This document shows, piece after piece, positions 37,101 through 49,804 of a stretch of 64,000 nucleotides of DNA. The notes below the pieces were generated by a model. It saw only the letters and a list, made by a program, of their open reading frames with translations, was not told the origin of the DNA and did no database searches. Position 1 is the first letter of the stretch. Each line of letters begins with the position of its first letter. The position numbers and the translations under genes are program-made. Source of the DNA: Mytilus galloprovincialis (Eukaryota > Mollusca > Bivalvia > Mytilida > Mytilidae); assembly GCF_965363235.1 (NCBI RefSeq), contig NC_134841.1:33881440-33945439 (forward strand). Reading direction: 5' to 3'.

Positions 37101-39524
37101 TAACCAATACCTATACAGTTGCCAACGCTCCTTCATGGACAGTGTCCAGATATTTTGGATTTCCTTTACTTGACATTCTGACAAGTTTTCCCCATAATGC
37201 AGTTCTTTTGTTGCTTTCTCTTTTTCCAGACGGAAAATAAGTTTAAATTTGTTTTCAAGCTTTTTTTTCTTTTTGAACTTAAATGAACTTTTGTATTGTT
37301 TGTCTAGATCGAGGCCTATTGAGTCTGGGTAACACATCAAACCAACATCATCAACATCAATGTACCGCTCGTTGTATGCATATTCTGCCTCAGAAATCAC
37401 TGTAGTAAACTCCTTCTCGTTAGGTTTAAGCGCAAGAGTATTGAGCTGATCGTGAATTTCTTTGTCAGTTGTTTGGTTTTGATAGAATTTGTCCACCTCT
37501 TTATACCAGGAATTCGGTGACACATGAAGCCACAGCAACCATACAAAACTTTTGTCATCTCCAAACTGATTTGCATGATCTTCTGAAAGGACACATTTCA
37601 CAACATCAAACAACAGAACAATATTTCTGCTTTTTAAGACATCGATTGTGTCTTTAACCTCCTTGATTTTTCTTTTAGCTGCATCTGCTTTATCAAGTAC
37701 ACCAACTCGATGATCATCGAAGTCCCGTCGAACTTTTCTCCGTACGTTTTGTATCGAAAGCTGTTCAAGTTTAGGATTTTTACATTGTCGTCCAAATCTA
37801 ACTACTCTGGGGAAACGACCATCAAATAAATTTTCTGGCATAAAATCAACAATCCCTTCAACAAATTGATCTAATGCATGGTTAGTGTAACAAACAACTA
37901 ACATATATGGTTTCGGTAATGATGCATGACCTTGATTGTTTTCCTGTAAATCTTCATCCTCCTGACAATCAGAGACCTCTTGTAACCATTGGTGACTATT
38001 ATGCAGTAATGCTTTAGCAATTTGCAATCCAAGGTGCGTCTTACCAGTCCCAGGTGGACCTTGGATAAGCACAAACTCTTTTGTTAGTGCAGAAATAAAC
38101 GCTTTCCTCTGAGATTCGTCCATTTTCAATATCCCAGTCGAAGGCCAGTCTTCTTTGAACAACTTTACATTATTTGTTGGTGTCTGTTTAGGAATAGTTT
38201 TTCTACGGTTTAAATGTGTGCTTTCTATGTCAATATGGCAACTTCTAATAACAGGTCTAAGATCATATACACAATCTTTTGATATGTATGATGGTATATT
38301 GACCTCTTTTTCACAATCAACAAGATATCGTTGGAAGGGGAAAGTATCTTCGTCTATGTATTGCAAGGCTTTAAGTACATGTTTGTAAGCTTCAAAATAT
38401 GCTGACGTAGCCTCTATCATCATACCATATGTATTTCTTGGCAGCTTTATGTTGGTTCCAACATTAAAAACTTGTACAGCAAAGCAGCCTTTCTTTTGTA
38501 AAGTTTCTCGTTCACTTTCAGCTACTACAGCGAAGAAAATCGTATTGAACCGATCGAACGAAACAAGCAATAAAGCACCATAATTAAGTCTCTTTGATTT
38601 CATCCAGTTGATACGTTTACGATGGTCTGGGTCTAGTTTTATTTCAAATACTTCACCAGATTCTATTGAAGTGCTTTGTTTCGTTACTAGCACTTCCCTA
38701 TAGACGAGACCAGTTTCTAATCTAAAAATTCCACTCCGACTTTCTTTATCTTTTTGTTTGAACTCCATAATAGCGTCTCGGAGAGGTGACACGCAGTCTT
38801 CTCTGTACAACCTAAACTGTACATCTAAATAATGGTCTAAATTCAAATAGTTCCCGTTAACTTTGTTTCGTCTTAAGAAATGTGCTGCATTTGATACGTC
38901 ATTATCACCAGGAATAACTGACATAGTTCGGAAATCCTCTGGGGGAACACATTTGTCTTCAGCGTCCTGTTTTGTCAAATATTTTGGCTTTGGTCGTTCT
39001 TCACAAACCTTTAGTATATCCTTCTTCAATTCAGAAACAACGCCAAGCATCTTCTGTTTATCTTTGTATTCATCACATTCGCTCACTTGTTCATTCAAAA
39101 AACCTACAAGTCCAATAACGTGTGGAGTTGTACACAAATGAGGCATGCATTGGTATAGTTCTTGAAGGATTGTTGAATAATCTCGAAGTAAACAATGAAA
39201 ATCATGATCACGTGTGTTATTGCATGTCACTCCTACAAGTAATGGAATACTTCGGTGCTTTATCAGGGCTGAATCAGACAACATATTCAATAGCTGAAAG
39301 ACTTCCTGTTTTTTATTCGGATTCTCACAACTAGAAGCCCTTGCAATAATATGGACAAGCAAGGATAAAAAATCGTCTGATAGTTTCTTCTTGTCTATCA
39401 ATTTATCCAAAACGTTCATTCTCTTTACCAATATCTCTAATAACTCTTCACTCTGAAGATTTGATCTGTATAAATTCCCTATGAGATCTTCTGGTTGTAC
39501 TTTGCCTGGACTTTTCGACGCCAT
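30415..39524 (-). CDS. ZNFX1-like SF1 RNA helicase with NFX1 zinc fingers (two coding exons)
   Basis: CDS 39524-33122 joined to 31139-30415, about 2375 residues. Start: ATG at 39524 in good context (CACCATGG); an acceptor TTTCAG at 39542 suggests a 5' UTR intron. Order: helical N-terminal part (1-450); SF1 helicase with GPPGTGKT at about 489, Walker B EEAAE at 876, GDHKQLEP at 901, QQHRMRP near 941, NYQGEENE at 1055 and ALSRAKQG at 1089; then a tract of degenerate NFX1-type fingers from about 1170 to 1850 (first CGHACRYDCHP); a C-terminal segment; an RZ-type finger across the splice; and an RGG tail. Vertebrate ZNFX1 (about 1900 residues) is an interferon-induced RNA-binding antiviral factor; the nematode homologue acts in small-RNA inheritance. 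Function here is inferred from homology. All helicase motifs are intact. Whether it is the one-to-one orthologue or a paralogue cannot be told here. Confidence 0.93.
31310..31436 (+). repeat. Dispersed repeat (CCATTCGTTTGATG ... GTGATTTTACTTTTT)
   Basis: Blocks CTCCATTCGTTTGATGTATT, GATTTTGCCATTTGACTAGG and GTATTTTTGTGATTTTACTT occur in the same order at 47460-47578. I remember it as a common mussel repeat. Confidence 0.7.
31607..32920 (-). repeat. GCTCACC-bounded repeat, inverted copy in the intron
   Basis: Begins AGCTCACCTGGCCCAAAGG with a GTC/CGT trinucleotide run at about 31660-31710 and ends AAGGTGAGCGACACAGGCTC. It holds two full units of about 500 bp (anchors AATCTTCTCCTCTGAAACTA at about 31731 and 32233) and a truncated third. 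Orientation is opposite to the 16690-19572 array and the sequence is clearly diverged from it. Confidence 0.8.
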
Positions 39525-39540
39525 GGTGTCAATGTGTTTC

Positions 39541-40790
39541 CCTGAAATGACATTTTTAATTAAAAAACTTTCAATTTTTCTGAGAACGAGATGAAATGGA
39601 TGAAAGTCCTTACGCAATCATGTTGTCAATGAAAATCCTTATTGAGTGCTTCCAATAACAAATATTTTATACATTTTATGATTGTAAGAAAAATCAACAA
39701 CGTAAAACTTTCCAGCAAAAAGGGTTAAAATGGAGAAGGATTTGCTTACCCTTTCGGAGTACCTGAGATCATCCCCGGTTTTGGTTGGGTTCGTGTTCCT
39801 CAGTCTTTAGTTTTCTATATTGTATTATGTGTACTATATTGGTGATCTGTTTGTCTATTTTTTAGCCAAGGTGTTGTAAGTCTGAATAATCCTCTTGTAT
39901 ATTTTGCCTCTCTTTTTGACAATGCTGAGCAATGGTATTTGATTGGCACAAGACAGTAACGGCAGCTGGTGAAGATTGGTGTATCTACCTCTTTGGAAAA
40001 CCAATAATAAGATATCTTCAAAACCTTTTTCGATTGTAAATAAATACCCTTGTCCAAATGTGACGAGCGATGTAACGTTTGAATGGGTTTTATGTTTACA
40101 TTTTGATAAATTTTAATCATCTTGCAAAAACAAATCAGCACAGACTTAATTTGATCGAAAATAAATGTAATGCTAAGGGAATAAAAAAATATTTTTTATA
40201 GAAAGTTTTATAAGAAAAAAGTAACAGGCACAATGAAATCCATTAATTGTTTAAACGAAATATCCTTTAAAAGACGTATGACTAACTTTTTTCACTAAAA
40301 TTTTGCATTCGTTTGAGGCAGAGGGGACAACTCCAATTTCCTTCCACAAACACTTGTTCAATGTGTTCCGATACATATACATTTCAAATATATATAACAG
40401 TATACTATAAACATTTTTTAATAACTGATCGTGAATGATATCTCTCGGATTTATTATCAATCAATGTGATTCATTGAAAAAAGATATTTTAACACAAATT
40501 GATCAAAAGGGGTCTGGAACAGTTTACATGTATAAAAAGAGAAAAATGATCCTGCAATTCAGTTGATGTTGTTGATTACTGTGTACATCATATTGTGTTT
40601 CGATCGTTTTGTACATTAATCAAGCAGTTGAATTTCTATTTTGATTTTTTTTCCATTTTGTATTGTAGCGGGCTATTAGAGCTTGCTTTATGCAGTATAA
40701 GCTGACAAATAGCTGTACATCTGAATTTACCTTTCCTGAAATTCATTTGGATATATATTATCGACATAAACACCAAGTTTTGAACTATGA
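39541..40790. other. Upstream region of the ZNFX1-like gene
   Basis: An acceptor TTTCAG at 39542 (minus) suggests that a non-coding first exon lies upstream; the first exon itself could not be placed. A piece at about 39735-39780 (GATCTCAGGTACTCCGAAAG on the minus strand) resembles a common mussel repeat I remember, so the donor-like GTAAGC within it is not reliable. No other gene seen. Confidence 0.45.
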
Positions 40791-42070
40791 TTCAATGAGA
40801 CGATCTTATCTTTAATAATTTTACTATATTATAGGAGAATATCAAATTAAAATACGACTTTAAATCTAGCTTCTTCCTCTTTCTTTGAGAACTCTCCGCA
40901 TCGTGCCTTTGAAAGAGAGCGGACAAGATTGCGAAAAGAAAAACTATACTGGTCTTTCCAGGAATGCCAATTGTCAGTCGAAAGACATAACTCTTCAAGG
41001 ACGAGGTGAACGACAAAAATAATTTAATTTGTTTTATAACATTCAAAATGAAAAATCTTCCTGATACCGTCACAACTCAACACCGTAAATGTAAACTTAT
41101 ATTAACAATGGTTTGAAACAAAGTGCAGATCGATCTGACTTTAAAATGCTATACAATAATTCATTTATAATTATAATAATCAAGGTAATCAAGTAAGAAA
41201 GGTCATTTAACTTGTCATAATGTTCTTACACTATTAGTCAAAATAATGTATATAATTATCCTACTGATATACACAAGGACTCATAGATTAACGTTGATCA
41301 TCTCGACAAGATTGATATTCTCGCTTGAGCCGGTACGGCGAAAGTGAGAATAGCAATCGAGTTGAGATGACCAATGATAATCTGTTTATCGCTATTTTAC
41401 CTATGCCGACGTTGTCGATTTCATGCAAATGTTATTAGCAACGCCGCGTGCCCCCTTAGTTTCTAGCGATAATTTTCATATCACTCGACTCCGCTGAGAA
41501 AGAAAATTATCAGTCATCAAGATCAAAGGAAAATTTCGTAAATTATCGTTTACTTAATTAATTATATCACTTGACTTCGAATTTGAAAAAAGGTCAGAGT
41601 TGTTTACAATTTATCAGAAATTGTACATTTAAATACGATCCAAGAAGTTGATTATCGAATATCATGCTTTATTTTTCTGGTAAATTTGTGCCGTTTAAGG
41701 AATAAGTAACAACCATATTTGACTATTACCTTTTTTCAACAAACATTCTTATGACCTTGCAAGTTCGATCGTTCGACAGTTCTGAAGTCCGTAATTTACA
41801 TTATATAAAATTTCTCATCATTTGAATACAAAAACAATATTATTCCATTTAATGTCAAAAACATTTCAATTTCTATCGATTAAACGATTTCGTGATATGC
41901 CGGACAGTCACTTCCTGTTTGATGGATTATTGTTCCCCATGTCTAAAAATGACTCAGATAGTTATGTTTTACATAACATTGCGCGATTCTTTTGTTAAAA
42001 TACTGATATGGAGTCATTTATTTGTTGTGAATATCCAAGCAATATCGTTAATGTTTAATAGATCCGTTGA
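40791..42070. other. Gene-free segment with a hairpin repeat
   Basis: AT-rich. The imperfect inverted repeat TCATCTCGACAAGATTG ... CAATCGAGTTGAGATGA at about 41299-41371 may be part of a MITE. The minus frame 40792-41073 has no recognisable domain. Confidence 0.5.
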
Positions 42071-42529
42071 CTTGTATATCGGAAAAGGGCTTTAAACAGA
42101 CGGGGAAATGGGCGTAATAAATTGAGAACCAATAATATTTTTAAGCAGGAGTATGTTGTAGAAAACTACTGCAAACTGTTAATGCCTTTTTGTGAAAGAA
42201 GCGCCTTTGCAAAATTTAGATGTGGGGTGGCTCCTATTAGACTGGAAACTGGGAGGTATGAAAATTTGCCACTGGAAGAGAGATGTTGTTTTAATTGTTT
42301 TAATACTGTCGAAGATGGATATCATGTTATTTTACATTGTCCTGTTTATAATGATCTTAGACAAGTTCTTTTTACTGAGTCTCTAAAAATTGATGAACAT
42401 TTTAATAGTTTTACAGATTGTCAGAAAATGGTATTTTTATTTTCGAATCAAGATATTATATTAAGATTATGTGCCAAAACCTGTAATTTTATTCTTAAAC
42501 GACGCCGAGAAGTTTTATATTGTAAATAA
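42071..42529 (+). pseudogene. Non-LTR reverse transcriptase, C-terminal remnant
   Basis: The open frame runs from just after a TGA at 42068 to the TAA at 42529, about 152 residues, with no true ATG start. It reads GRNKLRTNNIFKQ, then RSAFAKFRCGVAPIRLETGR and a Cys/His cluster C-C-F-N-C ... Y-H-V-I-L-H-C, the zinc-binding region seen after the RT domain in many mollusc LINE proteins. The polymerase domain is absent because of 5' truncation. The remaining frame has no internal stop, so the insertion is fairly young. Confidence 0.8.
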
Positions 42530-42731
42530 TAACTAAATACTTTTGTTGTATAATTTTACCATTCAGGTTTAATATTTATTATGTACATATACATATTCTT
42601 TTAAGTGATTATCGTCTCTCATAAATCTGTACAGATTGGCTTATGTATACAAAATGTATCTTATATAAATGTATTGTGTAATTTTATACATAAGGTGAGA
42701 CGTAAATAAAATATTGAATTGAATTGAATTG
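42071..42731 (+). mobile_element. 5'-truncated non-LTR retrotransposon, 3' end
   Basis: Holds the C-terminal end of a reverse-transcriptase ORF (to 42529), about 180 bp of 3' UTR with AATAAA near 42704, and a tail of ATTGAATTGAATTGAATTG at 42713-42731. A short microsatellite tail and 5' truncation fit target-primed insertion of a LINE. Confidence 0.8.
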
Positions 42732-45420
42732 TTAAACCCAACGCGACGCGTTTGACTGGTACACACATTATCTAGTGGCAAAATTCCAGATTTTATTTTA
42801 CAAGTAATTTATTATACTAAAACATACGTTTTGAAACTTGAAACATATTGGCACGTAATGATTTGAAAATAGCAATGCAGGATAGAAATATTAGTCATGG
42901 TGTGTCTTTTTTAAAATATATCCTAACATATTGTTATATAATAATTAAAACTGCGTATGTAAGCCATTTACATTATGTGTAATAATGTGTATCAACTGAA
43001 ATTTTAAGAACCGATTAGGAACATAAAATAACCCTTAAAAATAAGTAATTATTAAAAAGACAGACCCCAGTGAGTGCACATGGATCGTATCTTAGTTTAC
43101 GAGCCCTGTAACAACATTGCCGTTATTTGTTTTTAAAGATCTTCATTGTCTTCATTGGAAACAATATTGGACCACTCGTGTAGATCCCCATGGAATTTGA
43201 TAAAAAAAAAAAAAAAAATATTTTTTAAAGATATTTATAGAATCAAACAATGAAGAAACCACTATCCCCTACAAACATAATAATATAGTGTTCCTTCGTA
43301 TGAAAATGTTTGGATCCACCACTGTATCTCTTATATTAAAAAAACATCAATTTAAGATTAGTTGTTCATTAATGGGACCATTAATTGATATTCTTAAGGG
43401 AAAATGGGGGGAATGAATGTCCTAGCCAGGCAAGAACCGAAATACGAAATACTATTTTTTGCCCAAGACGGAATGAAAATTAACATCATACGCCAAAAAT
43501 ATGCAAGAAATAGTTGTGTATAAAAAAATTAAAATAAATAAAGCCGGCCTAGCAACAGGCGAAAAAGAATTTTGAACACCGCACCTTCCCCACTCGAAAA
43601 TCGAATGGTCATTAATTTCTGCTTTAGACACTGTCAAATTATACCACACGATTGGTTTTTTTTCAAAAGTATTCCATTGTATTTTCCCGTATGTATATAT
43701 TCTGTATTGCGCCACAAGGAGTCCGTCCGAATTGGAAATAAAATATGTTTAATATTTAATTTAAATAGTTAATGTTTTATTCTATTCTATATGTAACTAT
43801 TTCAGTACGTTAATACAATTATAATATTCTTACCAGTTGGTCCTATAATAGATACTGAATACACTAATTCCAAGATAAGTTATGCATATAGTTTTAAACT
43901 ATCCAGGACGTGCACACTCCGACCATTTTAAATCTTTAACGATTTGTATGAAATCTTTGAATATTTATTTGATATAGTACTCAAAATAGAAAGTGAAAGT
44001 GAATTTCTTTGATTTTTTGAAAACATAACGTCAAAATAAATATATAAATACAAGTAACCAAGTGAGTAATAATATTAAATCACTACTTGTTCGTGTGCAT
44101 TTCAGGAGTATTAAGTTAAGATGAACCTTCTGAAAATATCAACCAAGAACAGGTGTTTGTCCTCGCGAAGTCGAATCGTAATGTAAAATATATTAATTGT
44201 GTTAAAAATATTTATTATTTTTTGTATTTATCATCTACCTTAATTTTGTTGTTCTTGTGAAAGGGTCTACAGCAGAGACGAACAAATGTGGGTTTACGTC
44301 AAAGAAACAATAACCAAACGAAACGAAACAAAACTACATCTACAGTGCAACCAAAGCAATCATACCATATCTTTTTTTTTTTATATATATAATTTTTATA
44401 TTCAACCATATACAAGACAGTGTCTATACAATCTGTCAAGTTCTAAATGGTTCTTTTTAAAAATGGATCTTGAAGTACTTTTACTTTCAATTTAAATAAT
44501 AGTCTTTGGGAACATGATATATTCATCAGTTGAAATAATCCTTTGCAATAGCCTTAAGCAACTGTATCAGTGGTCTATGTCATTTGTCTTTTTATAATTT
44601 ATTTTTGTGCTTATTGCTGTTCTGCATTGTGAGACAAGCCCTTTCCAACTTTTAAAATATGTGTTCTTATTCAAGGGGAGTACTTATATGAAAAACCTGC
44701 AATAATCTAAGAGTGTCTTAATGTACTGTCTAACTCTTTTGTTTTTGTTCATTGTAGAAGTGCAAATTCGTCAGAGTTTCTCGGAACCCAGTGTCTCGCC
44801 TACTTATGAATGCAATTAATGTTTTAAGAACTTTATATAAATGCAGACCTTAAGTAATGTTAACTGGAAGAAAACTAAGTCCATTATAAATCAAATACGA
44901 ATAAAAAGGATTTTTATTACAAAATTTATTTCTGGATACTATCTTATGATCAGAAACAAGCTTCTGTCCAAGTTTGGTAGAAATACAGGATATTTTAAGA
45001 AATTTATTAATATTTCAAAATTTTAACCACATCTCGACAAAAATTCAGGCCGCTGGTTTTCACTTTTGAAATGCATCAGATAATGTCAGATCGTGGTCTT
45101 TATTATAGTTTACTATTATATATAATACTGTAGTGGTTTTTCTCATTGTTGAAGACCGTATATGGAACCGAAATCGTTCAGCTATCTATCCTTTGGTCTT
45201 CGTGGATTTTATGTGTTTCAATTGGCAAATTATGTTTTTTCCAGTTCCCTGTTTTTTTGACAAAATGGGAAGAACATTATCATTCATAGGAAATAACTTC
45301 TATAATGAATCTGTTAAATAGTTTCGGTCATTATGACTGATTTGTAGATCATTTTGTCGGGAACAGTTTTGCAAAATATACACAAATTAAAAAATATCTT
45401 CCATGGGCAATAGTCCTATA
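42732..45420. other. Gene-free segment with IRF-like motif
   Basis: AT-rich; poly-A run at about 43201-43218. The section 43918-44045, with GAAAGTGAAAGTGAATTTC at about 43988, resembles 12150-12320. The open frames in it are short and unsupported. Confidence 0.5.
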
Positions 45421-45424
45421 CGGA

Positions 45425-45500
45425 GTAAGTAAGTAAGTTAAGTAAGTAAATTTTATTTAGAGTCGGCATATATATACATAATAACAGATAAAACATGAGC
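45425..45500 (-). mobile_element. LINE-type 3' tail, minus orientation
   Basis: GTAAGTAAGTAAGTTAAGTA microsatellite followed by AATTTTATTTAGAGTCGGC: read on the minus strand this is a 3' UTR with AATAAAAT and a short tandem tail. Only the tail is present. Confidence 0.5.
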
Positions 45501-45790
45501 TCTGGTGAGCTCTTTAACCGACTATTTGTCAGTTGACAATTTCAGCCATGTTGACTTATTTGTAGATATTTTTGTGCTTAACTGCTTTAAAACATCTTTG
45601 TTTGTTACAATATCTCTGAATCTATAATGATTTCTGCAAAATATAAATGAAAAAAACATCTTTCGGAAGTAATAACTCTTCGAGTTTTTTTGTTTTTTTT
45701 TCCAAGGTCAATAACTTTTATTAGCGGTCAATTGACACTTCGTTAGCTCATTTGTTAATCTTATTGTTTTGGTTGTGTTGATTGTTTAAA
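45501..45790. repeat. Worn fragment related to the GCTCACC repeat
   Basis: Has GTTGACTTATTTGTAGAT and GGTCAATTGAC, both typical of the 500-bp unit at 16690-19572, but is otherwise diverged. Confidence 0.45.
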
Positions 45791-46352
45791 GCTTCTTCCT
45801 TCCTGTCAAAGTTTTCAAAACAAAACAACAACAAAAAAAGTTAAAAAAAAAGCGAAATTTTCAAATAAATGTGCCAATCCAAATATGTAATGTGGACAAT
45901 AGAAGGTCGATGTAACAGCTCAAAACTATTTGCTACACAATTACTTACATAAAAGAAGAGGACTATGTGTTAAGTTATAGATATTTCATAGTTTTTAGAT
46001 AGTTTTTTTTTAGTGTATCGTAAATTATACCATAATTATTGTTGAAAGCCTCGACCTTAACCTCACGAGACAAGGTAAACATGGTCAAGTATACGTACTG
46101 ATGGTAGACGATTTAAGGACATGTATGTTATTTTGTTATCCAAAGAAAGATTCAGTACTTTTAAAATACTTGAATAAAAGTTCAAAGGAACATAAAACAG
46201 ACCTACGATTGTCCACTCTTGTAAGTGACATAGGTGTATATGTTGGGTTTTCAAGTGGATTTTCAACACTTAACTGTTATCAAGCATTTGATTAACAAAT
46301 TGTTAAGGGGTTTTTGACTGCAAGAGTAATCACATATTTGCTATGCAGGTAA

Positions 46353-46432
46353 GACTAAGTGTTAGCAACATAGACTAAGTGTTAGCAACATAGACTAAGT
46401 GTTAGCAACATAGACTAAGTGTTAGCAACATT
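46353..46432. repeat. Four 20-bp tandem units
   Basis: GACTAAGTGTTAGCAACATA repeated four times without change except at the last bases. Confidence 0.9.
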
Positions 46433-47114
46433 TAGATCTTTAAAGCTAGAGGTAGTCCAAATGTGGTTGTTTATATTTTATGTTTTTTTTAAATGACGTT
46501 ACAGCCTTAATCTACTCGGAAAGAGTTTATAAGATTTGTTTCATGTTTTGCCCATTGAACTGCGTATATATCGACTGAATAAGCAATTCATAAATATTCT
46601 TAAGTTGCGTTTGAGTTTATGAATCAGCTGGTTGCGTAAGGATAAAACCACTTTTAAGTTAAAAGTTAAGAAACAAGTAAAGCCTTTCAAAAAGGGCTAG
46701 TCGACTCTTAGCTGATGAAAATGGAAAGTGCTCTCGCTTTGTAGATTAATTCATTTACTAGAATAGCCACGTGCATCAATCAACAAATTTTACCACCCAT
46801 GTGAGGTCACACGTTATGAAGTAGTATTATATATCGTTTAACGTTGTTGTTTACGAAACTCCAGAAGATTCGACTATTTATAGATAAAAGTTACCTGTGT
46901 ACCAATATTATGAATATGCATGATTAATGACCAGGCAAAATCTAATTGCTAAAATAGAGAGGACAAATCCTATACTCTACGGGATTGAAGGACATTTACT
47001 AGGTTTGGATTGTCCTAACCAATCAATAAACTTTGATTATTCACGTCTCGTAATATCTTCCAATCAGGTAGCAAGAAAAAATCACGCACTGACTGTTCAT
47101 CGTTCAATTCTTAA

Positions 47115-47136
47115 TATCGACTCCTAGGAGTCGATA
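47115..47136. repeat. 22-bp perfect palindrome
   Basis: Centred on CTCCTAGGAG, with core ATCGACTCCTAGGAGTCGAT. Isolated; no function visible. Confidence 0.8.
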
Positions 47137-47459
47137 ATCAAATCGTAGTTCTAATTTATCGTTGGACATGTGGAAAAATCCCTCTGTTTGGATCAAATCT
47201 TTACTTAAGCACGAATGTGTTTGTAGATTAGATGTTTTTGTGTTCTGTTAAATTGTTCCTTTTAAAATTGTTATACGATGATGACTGATGTACCCATATT
47301 TTGACTATTTTATTTATTGTGTCTGTTTAGTTAACGCATCAATGTAAATATAACGGAATTTGATGAGACTGTCATCAAAGTGAGAGGGTTAGCGCTATAA
47401 AACCAGGTTCAATCCACCATTTTCTACATTTGAAAATGTCTGGACCAAGTGAGGAATAT

Positions 47460-47578
47460 GACAGTTCTTGTCCATTCGTTTTTGATGCGTTTTGTCATTT
47501 GATTTTGCCATGTGATTATGGACTTTCCGATTTGATTTTCCTCTAAGTTCAGTATCTTTGTGATTTTACTTTTTTCAC
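47460..47578 (+). repeat. Dispersed repeat, second copy of the 31310 type
   Basis: Same block order as 31310-31436, ending GTGATTTTACTTTTTT right beside the ACGGAC-type element. Confidence 0.7.
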
Positions 47579-47608
47579 ACCTTAACGGATAGCTCGAACG
47601 GATGCCTT

Positions 47609-48345
47609 AAGCCTCGGTCACACCTTACCGGATAGCACGAACGGACGCCTAACGGGTGAAAATAAAAGTTGTCCGTTGACAAAATTGTTATCCGTTGGGA
47701 GTCCGTTGATGTACTGATCGAATAAAACGGACGTGTAACGGATGCATAACGGACACACACCGGATATGTAACGTACGAGAAACGGACACGTACCGGACAG
47801 AACGGATGTTGAACGTACATCCAACGGACGAGTACCGCATAAAACGGACACATAACGGAAGCGTACCGGATAAAACGGATTAACAAGATATACGGAAAAA
47901 TCCGTTCATCATCCGTTTTATCCGTTATACGTCCGGTAGAAGTCCGTTTCTCATCCGTTCAACATCCGTTTTATCCGTTAAACGTCCGGTAGAAGTCCGT
48001 TTGTGAATTTATCTTCCAGACCTCCAACGGATGTATAACGGACACGTAACGGATACAAAGTTAAACGGAAACGAAACGGACGAGCACCGTACAAAACGGA
48101 CGCCTAACGGATGTTCAACGGACATTTTATCCGTTGGACGTCCGTTCAAAGTTTTGAACATGCTCAAAATTTTCCACCGGACAGAACGGACGTCAACGGA
48201 TAAAACGTACGTTTAACGGACATGCAATGGATATGGACGGACGTCTAACGGATAAGAACGGACGTCTAACGGACATGAACGGATTGAACAAAAGTTATCC
48301 GTTAGGCGTCCGTTCGAGCTATCCGGTAAGGAGTGACCGAGGCTT
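47609..48345. mobile_element. ACGGAC-rich TIR element
   Basis: Inverted ends of about 49 bp with two mismatches: AAGCCTCGGTCACACCTTAC at 47609, and AAGCCTCGGTCACTCCTTAC when read back from 48345. The body is built of ACGGAC, AACGGAT and GTCCG motifs every 9-12 bp, ACGG on one strand through the first part and its complement in the middle. No intact transposase; open frames such as 47575-47886 minus are the motif read in frame. A short fragment of another end lies just left (47573-47608). Confidence 0.75.
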
Positions 48346-48870
48346 ACCGGATAGCACGAACGGACGCCTAACGGATGAAAATAAAAGTTGTCCGTTGACA
48401 AAATTGTTAACCGTTGGGAGTCCGTTGATGTACTGACCGAATAAAACGGACGTGTAACGGATGCATAACGGACACACACCGGATATGTAACGTACGAGAA
48501 ACGGAAATGTACCGGACAGAACGGATGTCGAACGTACATCCAACGGACGAGTACCGCATAAAACGGACACATAACGGAAGCGTACCGGATAAAATGGATG
48601 AACAAGATATACGGAAAAATCAAAGGCGACAATAATAATACATGTAAATCGCATAAATATTCAAAATGTTTCTGTGTAACTGCTTTTGGTTTGTTCTTCA
48701 AAATTCCGCCAAAGGGCAGTGTCTGGCCTGAATAAGAACTGCTTGATTGTGTTGACGTGCCTATACTCTAAGATCGATTATGAATAATAAGAATTCATGA
48801 ACCTTAAGAAATCCGACATACCAATAATTGGCATTTCTGACGCGAAATTTTCTACCGGAAGTAGATACAT
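48346..48870. mobile_element. ACGGAC-rich element, partial second copy
   Basis: Begins inside the left TIR (ACCGGATAGCACGAACGG) and repeats 47628-47880 with an offset of about 719, then runs into a non-ACGG segment, 48619-48860 (AAAGGCGACAATAATAATAC). That segment is also found at about 61741-61975, so the full-length family includes it. Confidence 0.7.
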
Positions 48871-49804
48871 TGAAAAGTTGGTAGTTCAAATTTTCGCCAT
48901 GGTTTAGTGAATTATGATTAGATTACCGTGAAACACTTTTGGGGATATAAAATTAGTTTAGTGTTAGAGGAAAATATTCACTGAATCGATTCATATAAGG
49001 TATGGATTTTTGGCATTAATTTAAAGGGTAGAAAAAGTGTCCGAAGCGAAGACTGTCGTGACCTAAATAAAATTTCGTTAGCCACCTTCTTCTATTTATA
49101 TGGATAGTCGACCTTCCTATGGATAGAAACAAGTGCCTGTGCTAAGGAGGTATAAACTTTTTTCTGTATTCTTATTTGGATTTTCCATAATATTAGCAAA
49201 ACCGTGCCGGTTCAATACTTCAGATGTCTAAGACTTCCTTATATCTTTTGTTTTTATTTACATTTAGAACATTATAATTTAAGGAATAATTACGACCATA
49301 CCATCAGTACACGGGTAAATATAATATAATATAATTACAGTAATACATAGAATTAGGTCTCGTCAAAGTCTATAATAATGGTCTTGTCGTCATTTTTTCT
49401 TTAAGCCATGGTGTTTTCTGTTTTCTTCCACCAGCTATGATTTGTTTAATTGCTACAGTTATATTCTACTCTACTACAACTTGATTTTTATTTAATTTTG
49501 ATTTATAATTTTTTTGTGACACTTCCTTTATACCAGTACACATTCACGTGTTAAGGAAATGAAAAATGCATTTTAAAAACTGCCTTTTTGTTTGTTTTCA
49601 AAGATTAATTACATGTGGAAGTAGAAAAATTCCATTCTAGATTATTCTGACCGCTTTATCAATCAATTTACAGAAACAGTTTTATGTGAACACAGTGTTA
49701 TCGTACCCTTAAGTGAACTTTGTAGTAGTTTATCTTAAAATTTGATAAAATTCAATCTCTAAATATTGAACAATGGCGTGTTCGTCATAATTCATACAAG
49801 GAAA
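48871..49804. other. Upstream region of the mucin-like gene
   Basis: AT-rich, without ORF. It must contain the promoter of the gene starting at 49805, but I see no convincing TATA or initiator. Confidence 0.45.

Noticed and set aside
33154..39334. Plus-strand ORFs of 60-110 codons across the helicase gene
   Set aside because: Antisense shadows of the long minus-strand coding exon.
39735..39780. Donor-like AGGGTAAGC upstream of the ZNFX1-like start as a first-exon boundary
   Set aside because: It sits in a sequence I recognise as a common mussel repeat, so I did not call a first exon from it.
47575..48701. Minus-strand ORFs in the 47.6-48.7 kb region, and similar at 61.1-61.9 kb
   Set aside because: They come from in-frame reading of the ACGGAC motif array inside TIR elements; copies are interrupted and use different frames.
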